Assembly: GCA_004794655.1 (NCBI GenBank)
Contig: SMMW01000645.1
Span: forward strand, 717,001 to 781,000
Origin: Marisa cornuarietis
Lineage: Eukaryota > Mollusca > Gastropoda > Architaenioglossa > Ampullariidae
Direction: 5' to 3'
Length of the DNA stretch: 64,000 nucleotides
The position numbers were made by a program, and so were the translations under genes. Positions within the stretch are counted from its first letter, which is position 1; every line of letters starts with the position of its first letter. The notes below the pieces were generated by a model. That model did not search any database, was not told where the DNA came from, and saw nothing but the letters and a program-made list of their open reading frames with translations. Positions 35,168 to 47,500 of the stretch are shown piece by piece.

Positions 35168-37516
35168 TTCTGCCTTTAGTGGATCGGAAATTCACTTGCA
35201 TCTAGAGTGCAGCTTGTTACATGCACCACCGACCTGAACTCTGTATGCAGCTATAGAATTCATTACTAATAATAGCCTTTGTCAATACAATAATCTATAC
35301 AGCAAAGCTACATGTGTAAACATCATCATAAGATTTCAAATGGAGACTAGAAATTCTGTCTCGCCCATTCATCTGGTGCTATGAGAGCTCGTGCTAGCTT
35401 TGATGTCAAGGACCAATGTTACTAAATAACACCCAGGACACATCCGCGTTCTTTTAACAACGGGTGGGACGGGTTACAAACATAATCGTATTGAAGCAGA
35501 GCAGGGGTAGACATCGACCCGCTTGACCCAGACATACAGGTACATGTGGGTTCTATGTAGTCCTGCCCGGGGAGAGAACCTGTGACTCGGGCTTTGTAAT
35601 TTTATTACAGTTCTGCGATTCGTAAATTACACTCATCCCTTTACACCTCAGTTCAGAGTGTGAGGCTACTTTTTTTTTAAATATTAAATAATAATCAACT
35701 TTTTACAGACGCAAATGAGTGTGTATGCCCTTAAAGCTAACACAGATCCTCGTCACATAAACAACGCAAAATCATAATTTTTTTATTTATTTATTTATTT
35801 ATTTATTTTTGCCATATTTTTTAAAGTTTTTTTTATTCGGTATTACAATTCACAGAACACAATTCAAACACCTCTTTCATTCTTAAATCCATACTAGAGG
35901 TAGAAAATATTGATACAGAGTGTTTGATATCCATACTTAAAAATAGAGAGAAAAGAGAGAGAGGAGAGAGAGAGAGACAAGAAGAAAGTGTCCACATGTA
36001 GCATTACACAAAGCTGTACCTAATTACTCTGCACAAACACACAACTGTTTTACATAGCAAGTGTAAGATCAATAAGTTACACCCTGATCATTTAGACTGG
36101 AGGAAATGAAATCAATTTGGCATATATATAACAAACACATATTAAAACCTCTAAATATGTGCAGACTCCCCAGGAGACAATCCTGACAAGCTGACATGCA
36201 ATGTATACCAGACAACATACATCAGTTATGCTCAGGTAAATCACTTTGCACGAAAAAAATATTTATTGTTAATCTTTAGGTAATAATACAAATACAACAT
36301 GAAAAAATATGAACCCCACAGTCTGATTCTCACTCATCTATCTGTAGGTACTAATACAGCCAGGCTCTACTTCGACTAGACGAGGGTACATCAGGCGTGA
36401 TTCGGAGGCTGCGGCGGTACACGTTCACAAGCACGACCATCGGAGGTTTTCCAGTTTCTGTTAATACACTGGTCACTCAGAGATTGAGGATATTCTTTTA
36501 AAGTTGTGTACTCTCCTATGATAGAATAGTCCTTCTTTTCTCATTTAGAACAGTAAAGGGTATGTCAATATGGCTCTGACAGAGACGGTTCCGTGACAGT
36601 TGAATGGAAACTCCTTCCATCTGATAACATAGAACGTAAGAGAGAACAGTACTGCTAACCCTGTTAACGAGTGTCAAATCCAGATGATGTTCTCCTAGAA
36701 AGGACCATATGATCCTCACTATATTAGTAACATTCACGTGTTATATCACTGAGTTGCTGAGCGTCTCAGGCTACGAGATCGATGGCTCCTTTCATCACAG
36801 ACTTAATTACTCGGGACATTACTTCATTTTGCTTCTTGTAGTTTACAAACCTACTTGTATTTTTGTTTGGTAGGCAATTATTGATTACACCAGCAATATA
36901 TATTTCCAATATTGTGTCAAGATGTTAAGCGAATTTTTTTCTATTTTCCTGGCAAGTAAAGATCTATACAAAACAGATTACCATGGATTCCATTATTTCA
37001 ATGTTAACTTCAAAATTTGCCTGAATGTTTCAATTTCATAAAATATGTTGTTGCATCTAATTCAGCGGACGGTGGGTCTTTTTTCCCTTTTCTTGTCTTT
37101 GTTCTGTGAAACTTGACAGTGTCCCAGGAGATATTATGCATACATTTTGTATTTTATTAATGCTGTAAGAAGTATAGTTTAGGGAACTCTTCTTCAATGA
37201 GTCCTTTATCATCCCGTCCAGTGTACATTAATATACTTCGGTTTTATTATATGATTTTAAACATCCTAGCACCCTAATCATTGTGAGTATTTTGTGCATG
37301 TGTAAATGTGGTATCTAGGACTAATGGGGCAATAACTTCTCCTCTCTTGAATGTGCTGCACTCCTATAACGTAGGTTTCTGGTTAGTGTTGAAAACATTT
37401 TGTGTGTCAATACTGTCAGGGTTTTTTCATATAAATAATAATGTGGTAGTTACTAATCGTGTACATAAAGCCAGAAATTGTAGCTGTGAAAAAGCACATA
37501 TGACCGTCCTTGTTTA

Positions 37517-38650
37517 GGTTTCGAACCAGACGTGAATGATTTCTTCCTTACGCTTCTTGACTTTGTTCTTGGTGATAACAGCTAAGAAGTCTGTGTGGAA
37601 GTTGTTGTCATTACTGGCAGACAAACAACCCAAAGATAAGCCTCTTTGAGAACTGCCATCTGACTTTTTTGAATGGCTTTATATCAAACTATGACACAAT
37701 CAAGGGTGTCCCCAGGTACAATGCCGATTGTCATTTTAATACGGCTTGCAACATTCAGTTCATTGAGTGAGTCTGTCTTTGTTATCTGAATAATTTTTTA
37801 AGCTGTCAACGTATTTTGAGTTCATGTGAGAGTGTGAATAGTGCAAGTTGTACTAGCAATCGAATATTGTACTAACAAAATGTGACCATTTTTACAATGC
37901 TTCAGTGATTAGCATACAGTCACATAGAGAAATTTTTTCATTGTTAAACTTTTGTAAGAACTTTATTGTTACAGTGATGATCTCAAGAAAGGTCTTTTTG
38001 AGATATCAAGATTCCTTTTATCAGGAAAAAGAGTGAGTCTTTTCTCGTCTTTCCTAGTACTGCCACTCGCTCCCACTCCAGATGCTGCTCTTTTTGCTGT
38101 CAGTGGATTTTGGTTTAGCACCAGCACCTCTTCAAAGTGGTCCGGAATGACCGGTGAGGGGAAAATGACGGCCATAATATCGCCTTGACTGTTTAAATAG
38201 TTCATTGACTCATGGACGTTCACTCTCTCTGCTTGATTCTTTCTTTCGTTTTATTTCTTCATTCTTCATCGAATTTATTTTTTGCCTTCCTTTTAATTGT
38301 GTCATTTTAATACCTCTGGCTAGTGTTAGAAAATTTAGCACCTTTTCCGTGATCTCTGTAATTGTTTTCTGCCATAAATTTGTGTTTTAGGGCACTTCTA
38401 AAGCTTTATATTTAGGTCTCGATGTGCAAACCCAAAATCCAAGACAAAAGCCTCCTGACAGCTTGGAAGATCTTGAAAATGCTTTCGCGTTGAAGTTTGC
38501 AGACAAAGACTTTACCTAACATCTTGACAAACATTTCTACCCACAAAAGAAACAAACACTGCTTTTAGCTAAGCCTCAAATTTTTGTGTTATGTTACAGA
38601 GCTTTGTGGTTACTTCTGTATTGTTTTTGAGTCCTAGGAAGAACTCTACT
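37517..38650 (-). pseudogene. Broken ZNFX1-like remnant (exon 2 and exon 4 pieces)
   Basis: Two blocks align with copies 1 and 2. 37517-37760 matches part of exon 4, with frame-breaking indels in the [15 protein letters not shown] region. 37975-38650 matches exon 2, including the LEVLVLNQNPLT-like and ARM-like segments, with an unrelated insertion at about 38226-38320 and multiple stops. Exon 3, the helicase and the zinc fingers are missing. Order and strand are the same as in the functional genes, so it is the decayed 5' end of another tandem duplicate. Confidence 0.85.
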
Positions 38651-39164
38651 AAAACTGAGGAGACCAAGATTCAATATGGCCGCTCCTGGTTGTGTAACAT
38701 CTGTTGGTAATGTTGATTGTTATTGTTGTGCTGAGTGGTTCTAATCCTTGCTTCCTTATAAAGCTGCTGCCTGTTGCAGTTTGTGATAAAGGAAGTCTTA
38801 TTTTAGCTTAGCTTAGCTTATGACTCTTGTAAAATCTGTAAACAACTAAAGAATTCATTATGAAATACAACCGTTGGGAGTGCGGTAAGGAAAAGTACCC
38901 CTGCAAGCATTCGAAATCGAAACTAGGAACTCTGAAATAGGGAGGGGGAAGAGCAACGAAAGGGAACGAAAACTAAGTATCCAGAGTGGGCTCACACTCC
39001 CAGCCCTATGAATAGATGCTACATCTAGGGAATATCCCCCGAGAAAAAAAATCCAAGCCACATACCCTATTATCCTCACTGTATTAGTCATTAACGCGCT
39101 ATGTACCACTGCGACATCGGGCTACCCCAGTCTGATCGCAACTTCTTCAATGCTAATCCGAGTG

Positions 39165-39615
39165 CTCAGCGAAAGTAAGGCATAAAGTATCACAAAAAAT
39201 ATTCCGGTGGTATCTAAGGACAAAGAGGCACAAGAAATAGCATATTTTTCTCTCTTAATCGCACAAAAGGGCGGTCTGTCTAAGAACAGCGTCGTCTGCA
39301 TGAGCTGAGCTGGAAGAGGAAAGATGCCATCATCGGTAAAAGACAGAAAGAGATACAATGTGTTGTTGCTGATTGTTCGCTTATACACTCAGATGGAGTT
39401 TGTACTCATTTCCTGAAGATACTGGCTACAAACGCCAGTGGATTCACTTTGGTAAAAAGTTGAAACAAAGATCAAGCAGCAGATATACAACATCGACACT
39501 TTCTACATCGTTTTGGTCTACAAGTAACATCGTGACATCAGTCACAAACACAACATCATCAGTCGTATCCTTATCCAGCACAAAGTTAAAACAACTGACA
39601 GTGTGAGGGCACCAT
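39165..39615 (+). mobile_element. THAP-like repeat family, copy A
   Basis: Aligns in inverted orientation with 46355-47035 and partly with 62397-62490 (shared strings such as AAAGTATCACAAAAA and ATATTCCGGTGGTAT). Across two frames it retains features of a THAP zinc finger: CVVADCSLIHSDGVC followed by FPEDTGYKRQWIHF. A frameshift separates the halves, so it is dead. P-element-type transposases start with THAP domains, which is the likely source. Confidence 0.45.
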
Positions 39616-42000
39616 TAATGTTAAAAATATATTGAACTTGACTTCAGTAAAACAGTAAATTTTCCGTGCAATTATAAATGAGAAAGAAATGTTATTATAT
39701 AATAAAGTGTCTAAAATGTACACGTATGTAAAATATGATCATCTGTTTTCAGTTTGGCTGCTCTTTGAACCAGTTTGGGCAATAAGAGAATATTTTTAAA
39801 AATGACAACCTTAATTTATCTGTACTTGTTTAGACAGTAAATGAAGCTCTAAATGCATTTGAATGGAGTGAAAAAAACTCCAAAGTGATAAACACAGCTG
39901 ACAACAGTGAGATGTCTCTGCTTCAGGAGTCAATGGAAGTATCTGTTGAGCCATCCCTTAAAGACATAAGCAAGCAATTTCTTGAAATTGTAACAACATT
40001 AATAAGTTCTTATTTCATTTTTCTTAGGAAAATGAGAGTACATAATAAATGAGTAGTTATAAATTTGAACTATGCATTACATTACTAGTGATTGTTAAAA
40101 GCTGGTAAAGTGATGATAATTGTCAAAATCATAAATTACATTATCCACTCCTGTACCCATTCATTTTCCACCACATATAGAACCCCAGGCTTCCTCATTC
40201 TCTCCCTCCACCAAGAAAGACATGCGAGCAGTGATAAAAAGGCACACATTAGATATACTTGAAAATAGTAACACAGTATAATAAACTAACGAACCTCATC
40301 ATTAGGTTTCGACATAAGCATAGCGGCAGATACAGAGTTGTTAGGAACTCTGATGATGTCCTACACACAGTCACTCTCTCATTCTTTCCACAAATCACAA
40401 ACAATTGCCTTTAGGCTGTTCAAGAATAAATATATAATTTCTCGACAAAAGACAAATATTAATACACAAACACAAAGCCCGAGGGGTTACGACCGCCTAA
40501 ATAGAACCGCAAAGTTATATCAGCACGTGAGTACTACTGAGCTAAGTAAGTGTATGAGTTATATATATATATATATTATACTTACATATAGCGAGATTTG
40601 AAAGAAAAGATAACAGCTGACTTTCATGCACCCAGGTCCTCACAGGAGCCCTGGGATCACTGGTATAAAAAATTAGAAACAGAACACAGTAGCCTGTTAT
40701 CCACCAGAATTCACTCAATCACTTCACCCAGCAGTTATATTGTCTTTTCGAAAAGAAAAATGTTCCAGTTCCACTCTTGCCCTGTTAGCATCCCTTCTTT
40801 TTAATTTTATTGTTTGTTTTTGTTCCAGGTACTCATTTCTTTGAAAATGATATAGCATCATTGCTTTTTTAAAGACTATATTTATATATCTACATTTTCC
40901 TAGGACTAGTAAAGAAAAAATGCAAAGTTTTGGGCACATTTATGACAACAAAGTAAGTTTTTCTATTTTGCTGGTAATCTAATGATGTTCCAGATGCAGT
41001 CATTGTATACATTAAATAATGACAATTTATCATCCATAAATAAATAAAAGGCTGGTAGTATACATTCCATTAACTAAAAATACAGAACTGGGAATTAATT
41101 AATCTACCAAATAAAAAATTGCAGGAGTTTATCTTAGAAACACATTTAAAATGTATTAATCATACACATAGAAAATTAAGTGTCAAATGCGCCTGTCGAA
41201 TCCGAGAGGTACCTAGTTAGGAAGACAGTTTTGGGGTTAGGTATTGGACCCTAGTGTAGTCTAGACGCCAGTGACTCAGAGCCTGATAATAGTAACCTAA
41301 GGGCGGACAAAAGGTTTTGCATAGCTGTATGGCTAAAGTTTTAAAACAGCTTTAAAATCATCTTCTAAGCTGCTTGAGCAAGAGAACACGAGCGATGTTT
41401 CTGACTCGACTTGGACATCATCGCTGAGCTCAGCCATACTCGCTGCTGTAAATACCGCAATCGTGTCACAGCTCTCCTGGGTAGAGAGTAGTTTTCTTCC
41501 TACTTTCCGAGCAGCAGATGAGAATGCCGATGTTCGAAGGCAGCTTAATATACTCATATTTGGGGGAATTATTGTTTTAAAATAAACGAAACCCGATCAT
41601 AGAGAAAAAACTTGCACTCGTGTTGACCTTTAAAAATATTATCTACTCTTAGATGCCCCTTTACTTCCTGTTGGAATAATACATCAACACAGAATAAACG
41701 CTTCTTGTGGCACTCCCACCCGTGAAATATTGTCACCCTTTCTATCTGATCCAATCAGCAGTTAGTATAGCAAATCTCACATACTTTGTTGGCCAGCTTG
41801 GAAACGATCGCCTTTTCCATCCACCGGTAGCTAATTGAAAAGAGTTGAGGCGCATTCCATGAACATGCGGACAATTTAAAGCCATTTATACAGCAGCAGT
41901 AAAGTGACTCTTCCTCTCAGTACATTAGGGCCCACAAAACATTAATAGATATAATAAGGGAAGCTTAATTAATCACGCTTTTCTTTAAGGATGCGTAACT

Positions 42001-42006
42001 TTTATT
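42001..42006 (-). terminator. Candidate polyadenylation signal of copy 1
   Basis: AATAAA on the minus strand about 280 bases past the copy 1 stop codon. It is the first such hexamer after the stop that I noticed. Confidence 0.4.
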
Positions 42007-42288
42007 ATTTTAGCGTGCAAGTGCATACAGCAATGTATATATACATATATACGAAATATTAAGAACAATAAGTTCAGAATCAATGATTGAAAAAATTCAA
42101 CTCACAGCAATTTCAATCGAAAGCATAATAGTGTCTTTACCAGAAGTGCAGGGAATAGATAATTTCTATAAAAAAAATATAAAAAAAACTTTTAAACATG
42201 GGAAAACAGAGGCAAAGAATGTCCCAATTTAATGACTGTTACTTTTAATGATCACTGAATGGTGTATTAGTTGTCTCTCTCATAGGAT

Positions 42289-42962
42289 TCAATGATTTGT
42301 TTTGAAAACAAAACTTCTTCTGTAAGTTCGAACAGTCCTGATTGCTTTATGTCTACCCTGATGATCTGAATCTGTACTCAGCAGCTTGGAGCTGTATACA
42401 GGGCCTGGCTTGAGACTGTTCAAGGCTTCACAGAGATCCTGAAAAGTACAATACAATGAATTTCAGCAGGAAGTCATGTTATGTAGTTTGGTTAGACTTT
42501 TCATCTGAGAAGTATTTCAGCATAACTGGTCTACAACTTAATTTTCAGACTAGGTTTATTTACACGACACATAAATATATATTTTAAAAACCCATTACCA
42601 TGTCTGGCTCAGCATCCAAGATGTCCAGGCTGGTCAACTGCTCCTGAGTCCACCAGGTCTTAGACTGACAAGAGGCGATGGCTGTCTTCACTCTGGGAAT
42701 TATATCAGGTCGTCTGGGATTGTGTATCAGGTCTGACAGAAGTTTCTGCACCACAAGAAGCAAAGAGTCGTCTGCTTTGTCCTTACTGAGCATGTGTTGG
42801 GCGCAGAGCAGGTTTGACATGTAGAAAAACCGCGTCGCCCTGTCTTTCAGCTCCCGATATTTCTGTCTGGTCATTGATGCTCCAAGATGTAAAAGAGATG
42901 ACTGTAAGGCCTCGACATCGCGCTGAATACCAGTTCTGCCTTCATTTGTACTGAAGGTTTTA
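42289..42962 (-). other. Copy 1 C-terminal region (exons 15-16)
   Basis: Exon 15 (42962-42599) encodes a helical segment ([35 protein letters not shown]) found in ZNFX1 proteins after the zinc fingers. Exon 16 continues in phase with [20 protein letters not shown] and stops at 42289-42291. A second frame in the same exon reads on as [17 protein letters not shown] to a stop at 42267-42269. This looks more like the natural continuation, so a one-base shift near 42360-42375 is possible. Copy 2 has no counterpart of either exon. Confidence 0.65.
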
Positions 42963-44481
42963 CTGTCGTAACAGAAGAAATATTCAGAGTTCCACAATTG
43001 TCAGCACCTCTCTTTTCTATCTTCTGCCATGTTTAATAGAGAAGATTTTCAATTTTTAAAAAATCAGCTCTTAGGACTAGCCAAAAGGTTCTAGGATATT
43101 AAGGTGGCTCGGAGACCTCTGGCTAAAGTACTATTTGCAAGTCGCTTGAGCGCAAGAAAGATATTAAGGGACATCTAACTCTTAGTTAAGGTAATAATAA
43201 GCTGCTCATCTCAATTAAGAAATTATGAGCTTCTTACTGCCTGCTTAGAAAGATATCCAGCTGGTCTGTAACCTTCTGAGTAACGTGAAGCAGCTTGATC
43301 TGTCTGCTGAAAGTCCCTGTTTTGTCAAAATCAAAGGCTCGTTGCCCCTGCATCAGACTGTAGAAGCAAATCCTTTGGTCTTTGACATCCTTCAAGTGTC
43401 GTATCAGCATGTCATCGGATTTTGAAATATTCAAGCAAGAATGAGAGATCCCATAATTCAATAAAGGCTTTACTTCTGTGATATTTTCCTGATGGGATAT
43501 CAGGAGTTCGCGATACCGCCATGTGTCCCAGGCGAAGACAGGAGCTTTACAAGCAGGACAAGGGAGGCTACTTTCGTATGGAAACGCCTTTATTTTCTCT
43601 TTGACATACTCATCCAGGGCTGCAGTTGTGAATATGTGTCTGCATCGAGGCAGCCTTATCGTGGACTGAGGACGGTCAGGTGCTTTTTCTCTTCCAATGC
43701 CAGGTGGCCATCTGACGAAATACTCTCGCTCGCAAGCAAAGCAGAAACAGGCTTCTTTACACTTGCCCGCGCACTTGTGTCCGCACCTCAGCCTTTTCGT
43801 GCAGCTCTTATTACAGGGCTCGCACGGCTCCAAGCACAGGGCTCGGCAAAGTTTGTGAGGACATTTGAAAGGGCAAGGTCTTCGGCAGGGTTGGAAGGGC
43901 TCGCCGCAGCAATTACCATACCATCCGTGCGAGCACGAAAACGTGTTCATCCTGCGGCATGGTGGACATGGGTCACCGCACCTGCCTTCGCACCTGTGAT
44001 CGCAGCCGGGGAGGGGCTTCAAGCACTTTTCTATACAGGGCTTATGCACTGCTCTTCCAAAACATTTTCCACAAGAGCCAGAACATGCGTGACCGCATTT
44101 TTGGGTTGCTTTACATTTACGTGGGCAGGAGTTTTTTTCTGGAATGACATTACATCGGGTGATGTTCGTGTGACCACAGGGCCAAGAACGCTCAACCTGA
44201 AAATAAAAAAAAACATTAAATGATTTTTAAACAGAAAGTAACTTACTCGCTATTTATCGGTTCACAAAAATGAAACGAACGGCTGTATTTTTAAAGGTAA
44301 AGGTCGGACCCTAAGCTTTTCAGGTCGTTGTGGAGGGAGTTGTTACAAACCTCACTTTGTTTGGGGCTAGCTTTTCCTTAAGGCAATCCCCTTCTCCTCT
44401 CCCTCACTGCCTTACCTCCCCTGCCCTCTATGGAGTCAGGTACCCAGTACCAATAGATGGGTCGACTGGGGATAGTTTGGT

Positions 44482-44516
<35 letters not shown>

Positions 44517-47500
44517 AGAGAGAGAAAGAGAGAGCTGAACCTTAAATCTGCGACACCATTGTGTGGCAAAAAGTGACCAATCAACTTTCAACCCATGAAA
44601 AAGGTTTACACAAAGAGACAACTTCAGATATCCTCTCTCTCTCTCTTTTCATATTTCCAATACCTCGACGGTACATTCGTGTTTCAATTTCGTATGGCAT
44701 GTTCCGCATTGGCCGCTACACATGTGTCCACAAGGAAACATTTTCTGACAGTCTTCTTGACACATCGTTCGATCTGGAGTCTTGCAGCACGCAAAGGAGA
44801 TGGTGTGCCCACAGGAAAGAATTTTCTTACAGGTTTCCTGACACATCACTTGATCTGTAGTTTTGGAACAAGCAATGAAGATGGTGTGCCCACAAGAAAG
44901 AATTTTCTTACAGGTTTCCTGACACATCACTTGATCTGTAGTTTTGGAACATGCAATGAAGATGGTGTGCCCACAAGAAAGAATTTTCTTACAGGTTTCC
45001 TGACACATCACTCGATCTGTAGTTTTGGAACAAGCAATGAAGATGGTGTGCCCACAAGAAAGAATTTTCTTACAGGTTTCCTGACACATCACTCGATCTG
45101 TAAATTTGGAACATGCAATGAAGATGGTGTGCCCACAAGAAAGAATTTTGTTACAGTTTTCCTGACACATCGCTCGATTTGGAGTCTTGGAACATGCAAT
45201 GGAGATGGTGTGGCCACACTCTGGTATGATCTTACTGATGATCATCATACAGGGTTGGCACGGCATGTGACACTTCTGTGGACACTGGTGCCCAAGCTCG
45301 CACAAAATTGTCGGACAGCTTTCCATGCATCTGGACAGGAAGATAACATAAAATAGAAAAATAAGGTTTACGTGTCATTTTGATAAATAATCGTGTGAAA
45401 CTTGTATCAGATAATGTCTGATTTTTAAAAAATCTTGGTAAACTTTATCTTGCTGTTAATCGCAGCGTTATAGTTGATTACTGACTTTGTGGCCTTCCTC
45501 GTAAACTTTTATCTGCTTAGCACCAAGCTTAAAGGACAAACCGAGCGCAACATTTTTTCTTTATGATCGGGTTAAGTTCGTTTTCAACTAATAATTCCCA
45601 AAATATGAGTATATAATTCTGCTTAATTTTAAAGATATAAGCCTTCAAACATCAGCTTTCTCACCTGCAACTAGGAAGGCGGGAAAACATTACTCTCCTG
45701 TACTGAAGAGTTCTCTTACGCGCTCTGAGTACTTGTAACAGCGAGTGTGCATGTCTTCAAGTCAAATGAAGAAACATCGCCCAGGTTGTGTTCAAGAAGC
45801 GATTTTTTGCCCCAAATATTAAACAGCTGAATTTGGAATACAACCCTACAGATTGGAACTTTATTTAGAAGCTAAGAATGAAGTTAAAAAATAATTAAAT
45901 GTTCCAAACTGATTTCATTCAACAGACTGGTAAGTCAATCAGATTTAATGGGCAACAATCGCGGTCATTGCAGTCTACGTTGTATTATTACTGATTGTCT
46001 GTTGCTAAGTGGGCGCATTTGAGTTAATTTTCCCATGTGTATTATTGTTAATAAAATGTAAACACGTATCAAAAGTGTTTGTCTAAGAGAAACACCTGCA
46101 ATTTGTTTTATTTCATGGTTTCAAGCATTGCATTTTTATTTTATAGTTACTACTGACTGCTGATAAGAATTTTTTTACAATTAAAAATATAATGATAGTT
46201 TGAAACATGTTTATCAAGGTAAAAACTTATTACTTATTCATTTAACTGCATGCAAATGTTCTATTTACTTACTCGCACGTGTTCCCGTTTAACCTCCTTA
46301 TAATAACCCTCAATTCTTTTTTTTCCTTCCTTTTTTAGCTGTTTCGATCACGCACATCAATGGTGCCCTCACACTGTCAGTTGTTGTTAGCATTATGCTG
46401 GATAAAGATACGACTGATGATGAAGTGTTTGTGACTGTCACACGATGTTACTTGTAGACCAGACGGTGTAGATTTACCAGCAGTCGTAGTTGGTTTTAAC
46501 ATCTCGTGCTTTTGTATAGTAAGCACTGCTGTAGGAAGAAGATTTCTTCGTTTTATTGAAAGTCCAAGACTTGCTTGTACTCTATTAGTGAGTGGAAAAC
46601 AATCGATTTTGAAATGTTTTGAGAAAATTATTTAGTGCGGTGTGGGGACGAAGTTTGCATGGCACGTTTGAACAAAGCAGAGACCTGTATATAAACATCT
46701 CTGAACAAAGTGAATCCCCTGGCGTTTGCTGCCATTATCTTTAGGATTTCCTTCATGAGTACAAACTTCATCTGAGTGTCGAAGAGAACATTCAGCAACA
46801 GAACAATGTGTCCTGGTCAGTTTTCTTTTACTGAGGATTGATCTTTTCTCTTCGCCTTCAGCTTGTGCAGACTAAGTTATTTTTAGTAATACTTCCGTTT
46901 TATCACTTCCTGTTTTCTCTACAAATCCAGGTGTGCTTAAGAGAAAATATTAATACCTGCCTCTTTGTCATAAAATACCACCGGAATATGTTTTTGTGAT
47001 ACTTTCTGCTCTGTTTCCAGCGATTTTTGCTCAGCAGTCGGGTTAACCTTTAAACCTTCTTAGTTTTTGTACAATGATGTATTTTAACAGAAAATAAAGT
47101 AGCAACATACTTGGTATTCTTTTTCTTATTCGTTAAAATCTAACTCGAGTCGAACTTAAAATTATGCTCAAAGCTGCGAACAAGTTAGCAAAATACAGCA
47201 GATATCTGTTATATAATTGCGTTGTAGGTGTTTACTTATTTTTGAAAGGCACACGTGTAGTGACCTAAATTTGTGCTTCTAACCTCACATTCTTTCATAA
47301 TCGATATGTCAAACGTGGTTTCTAGTAAAACGATTGAAGACATTTGTCAGCTTCATTTTTGGATAACAGCATGAGTAATATTTTGAGAAACGTATCTAAC
47401 TTGTACTCTTCATGATTTCTGTCATAGCCATGACAGAGCAGGTGACATGTGTGCCCACACTCAAGTTCGGCTGCACACGGCAACATGCATCCTCCTTCTG

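Larger units (their letters stand above)
30937..37516. other. Spacer upstream of copy 2, rich in repeats
   Basis: No gene is supported here apart from the 5' noncoding/promoter block of copy 2 near 34985-35190. It holds two SINE copies, a hAT-type MITE, a large CA-rich tract (32406-32574), a short TTTA run near 35780 and a GA-rich run near 35950-35985. Overlapping His/Thr-rich frames at 32323-32620 come from the CA tract. Confidence 0.6.
38651..42266. other. Spacer between copy 1 and the remnant
   Basis: Contains a THAP-like repeat copy (39165-39615), a small TAGCT repeat near 38800-38820, an AT run near 40561 and a polyadenylation-like signal for copy 1 at 42001-42006. A short minus-strand frame at 41557-41333 is rich in Ser/Glu but matches nothing I recognise. 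Confidence 0.55.
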
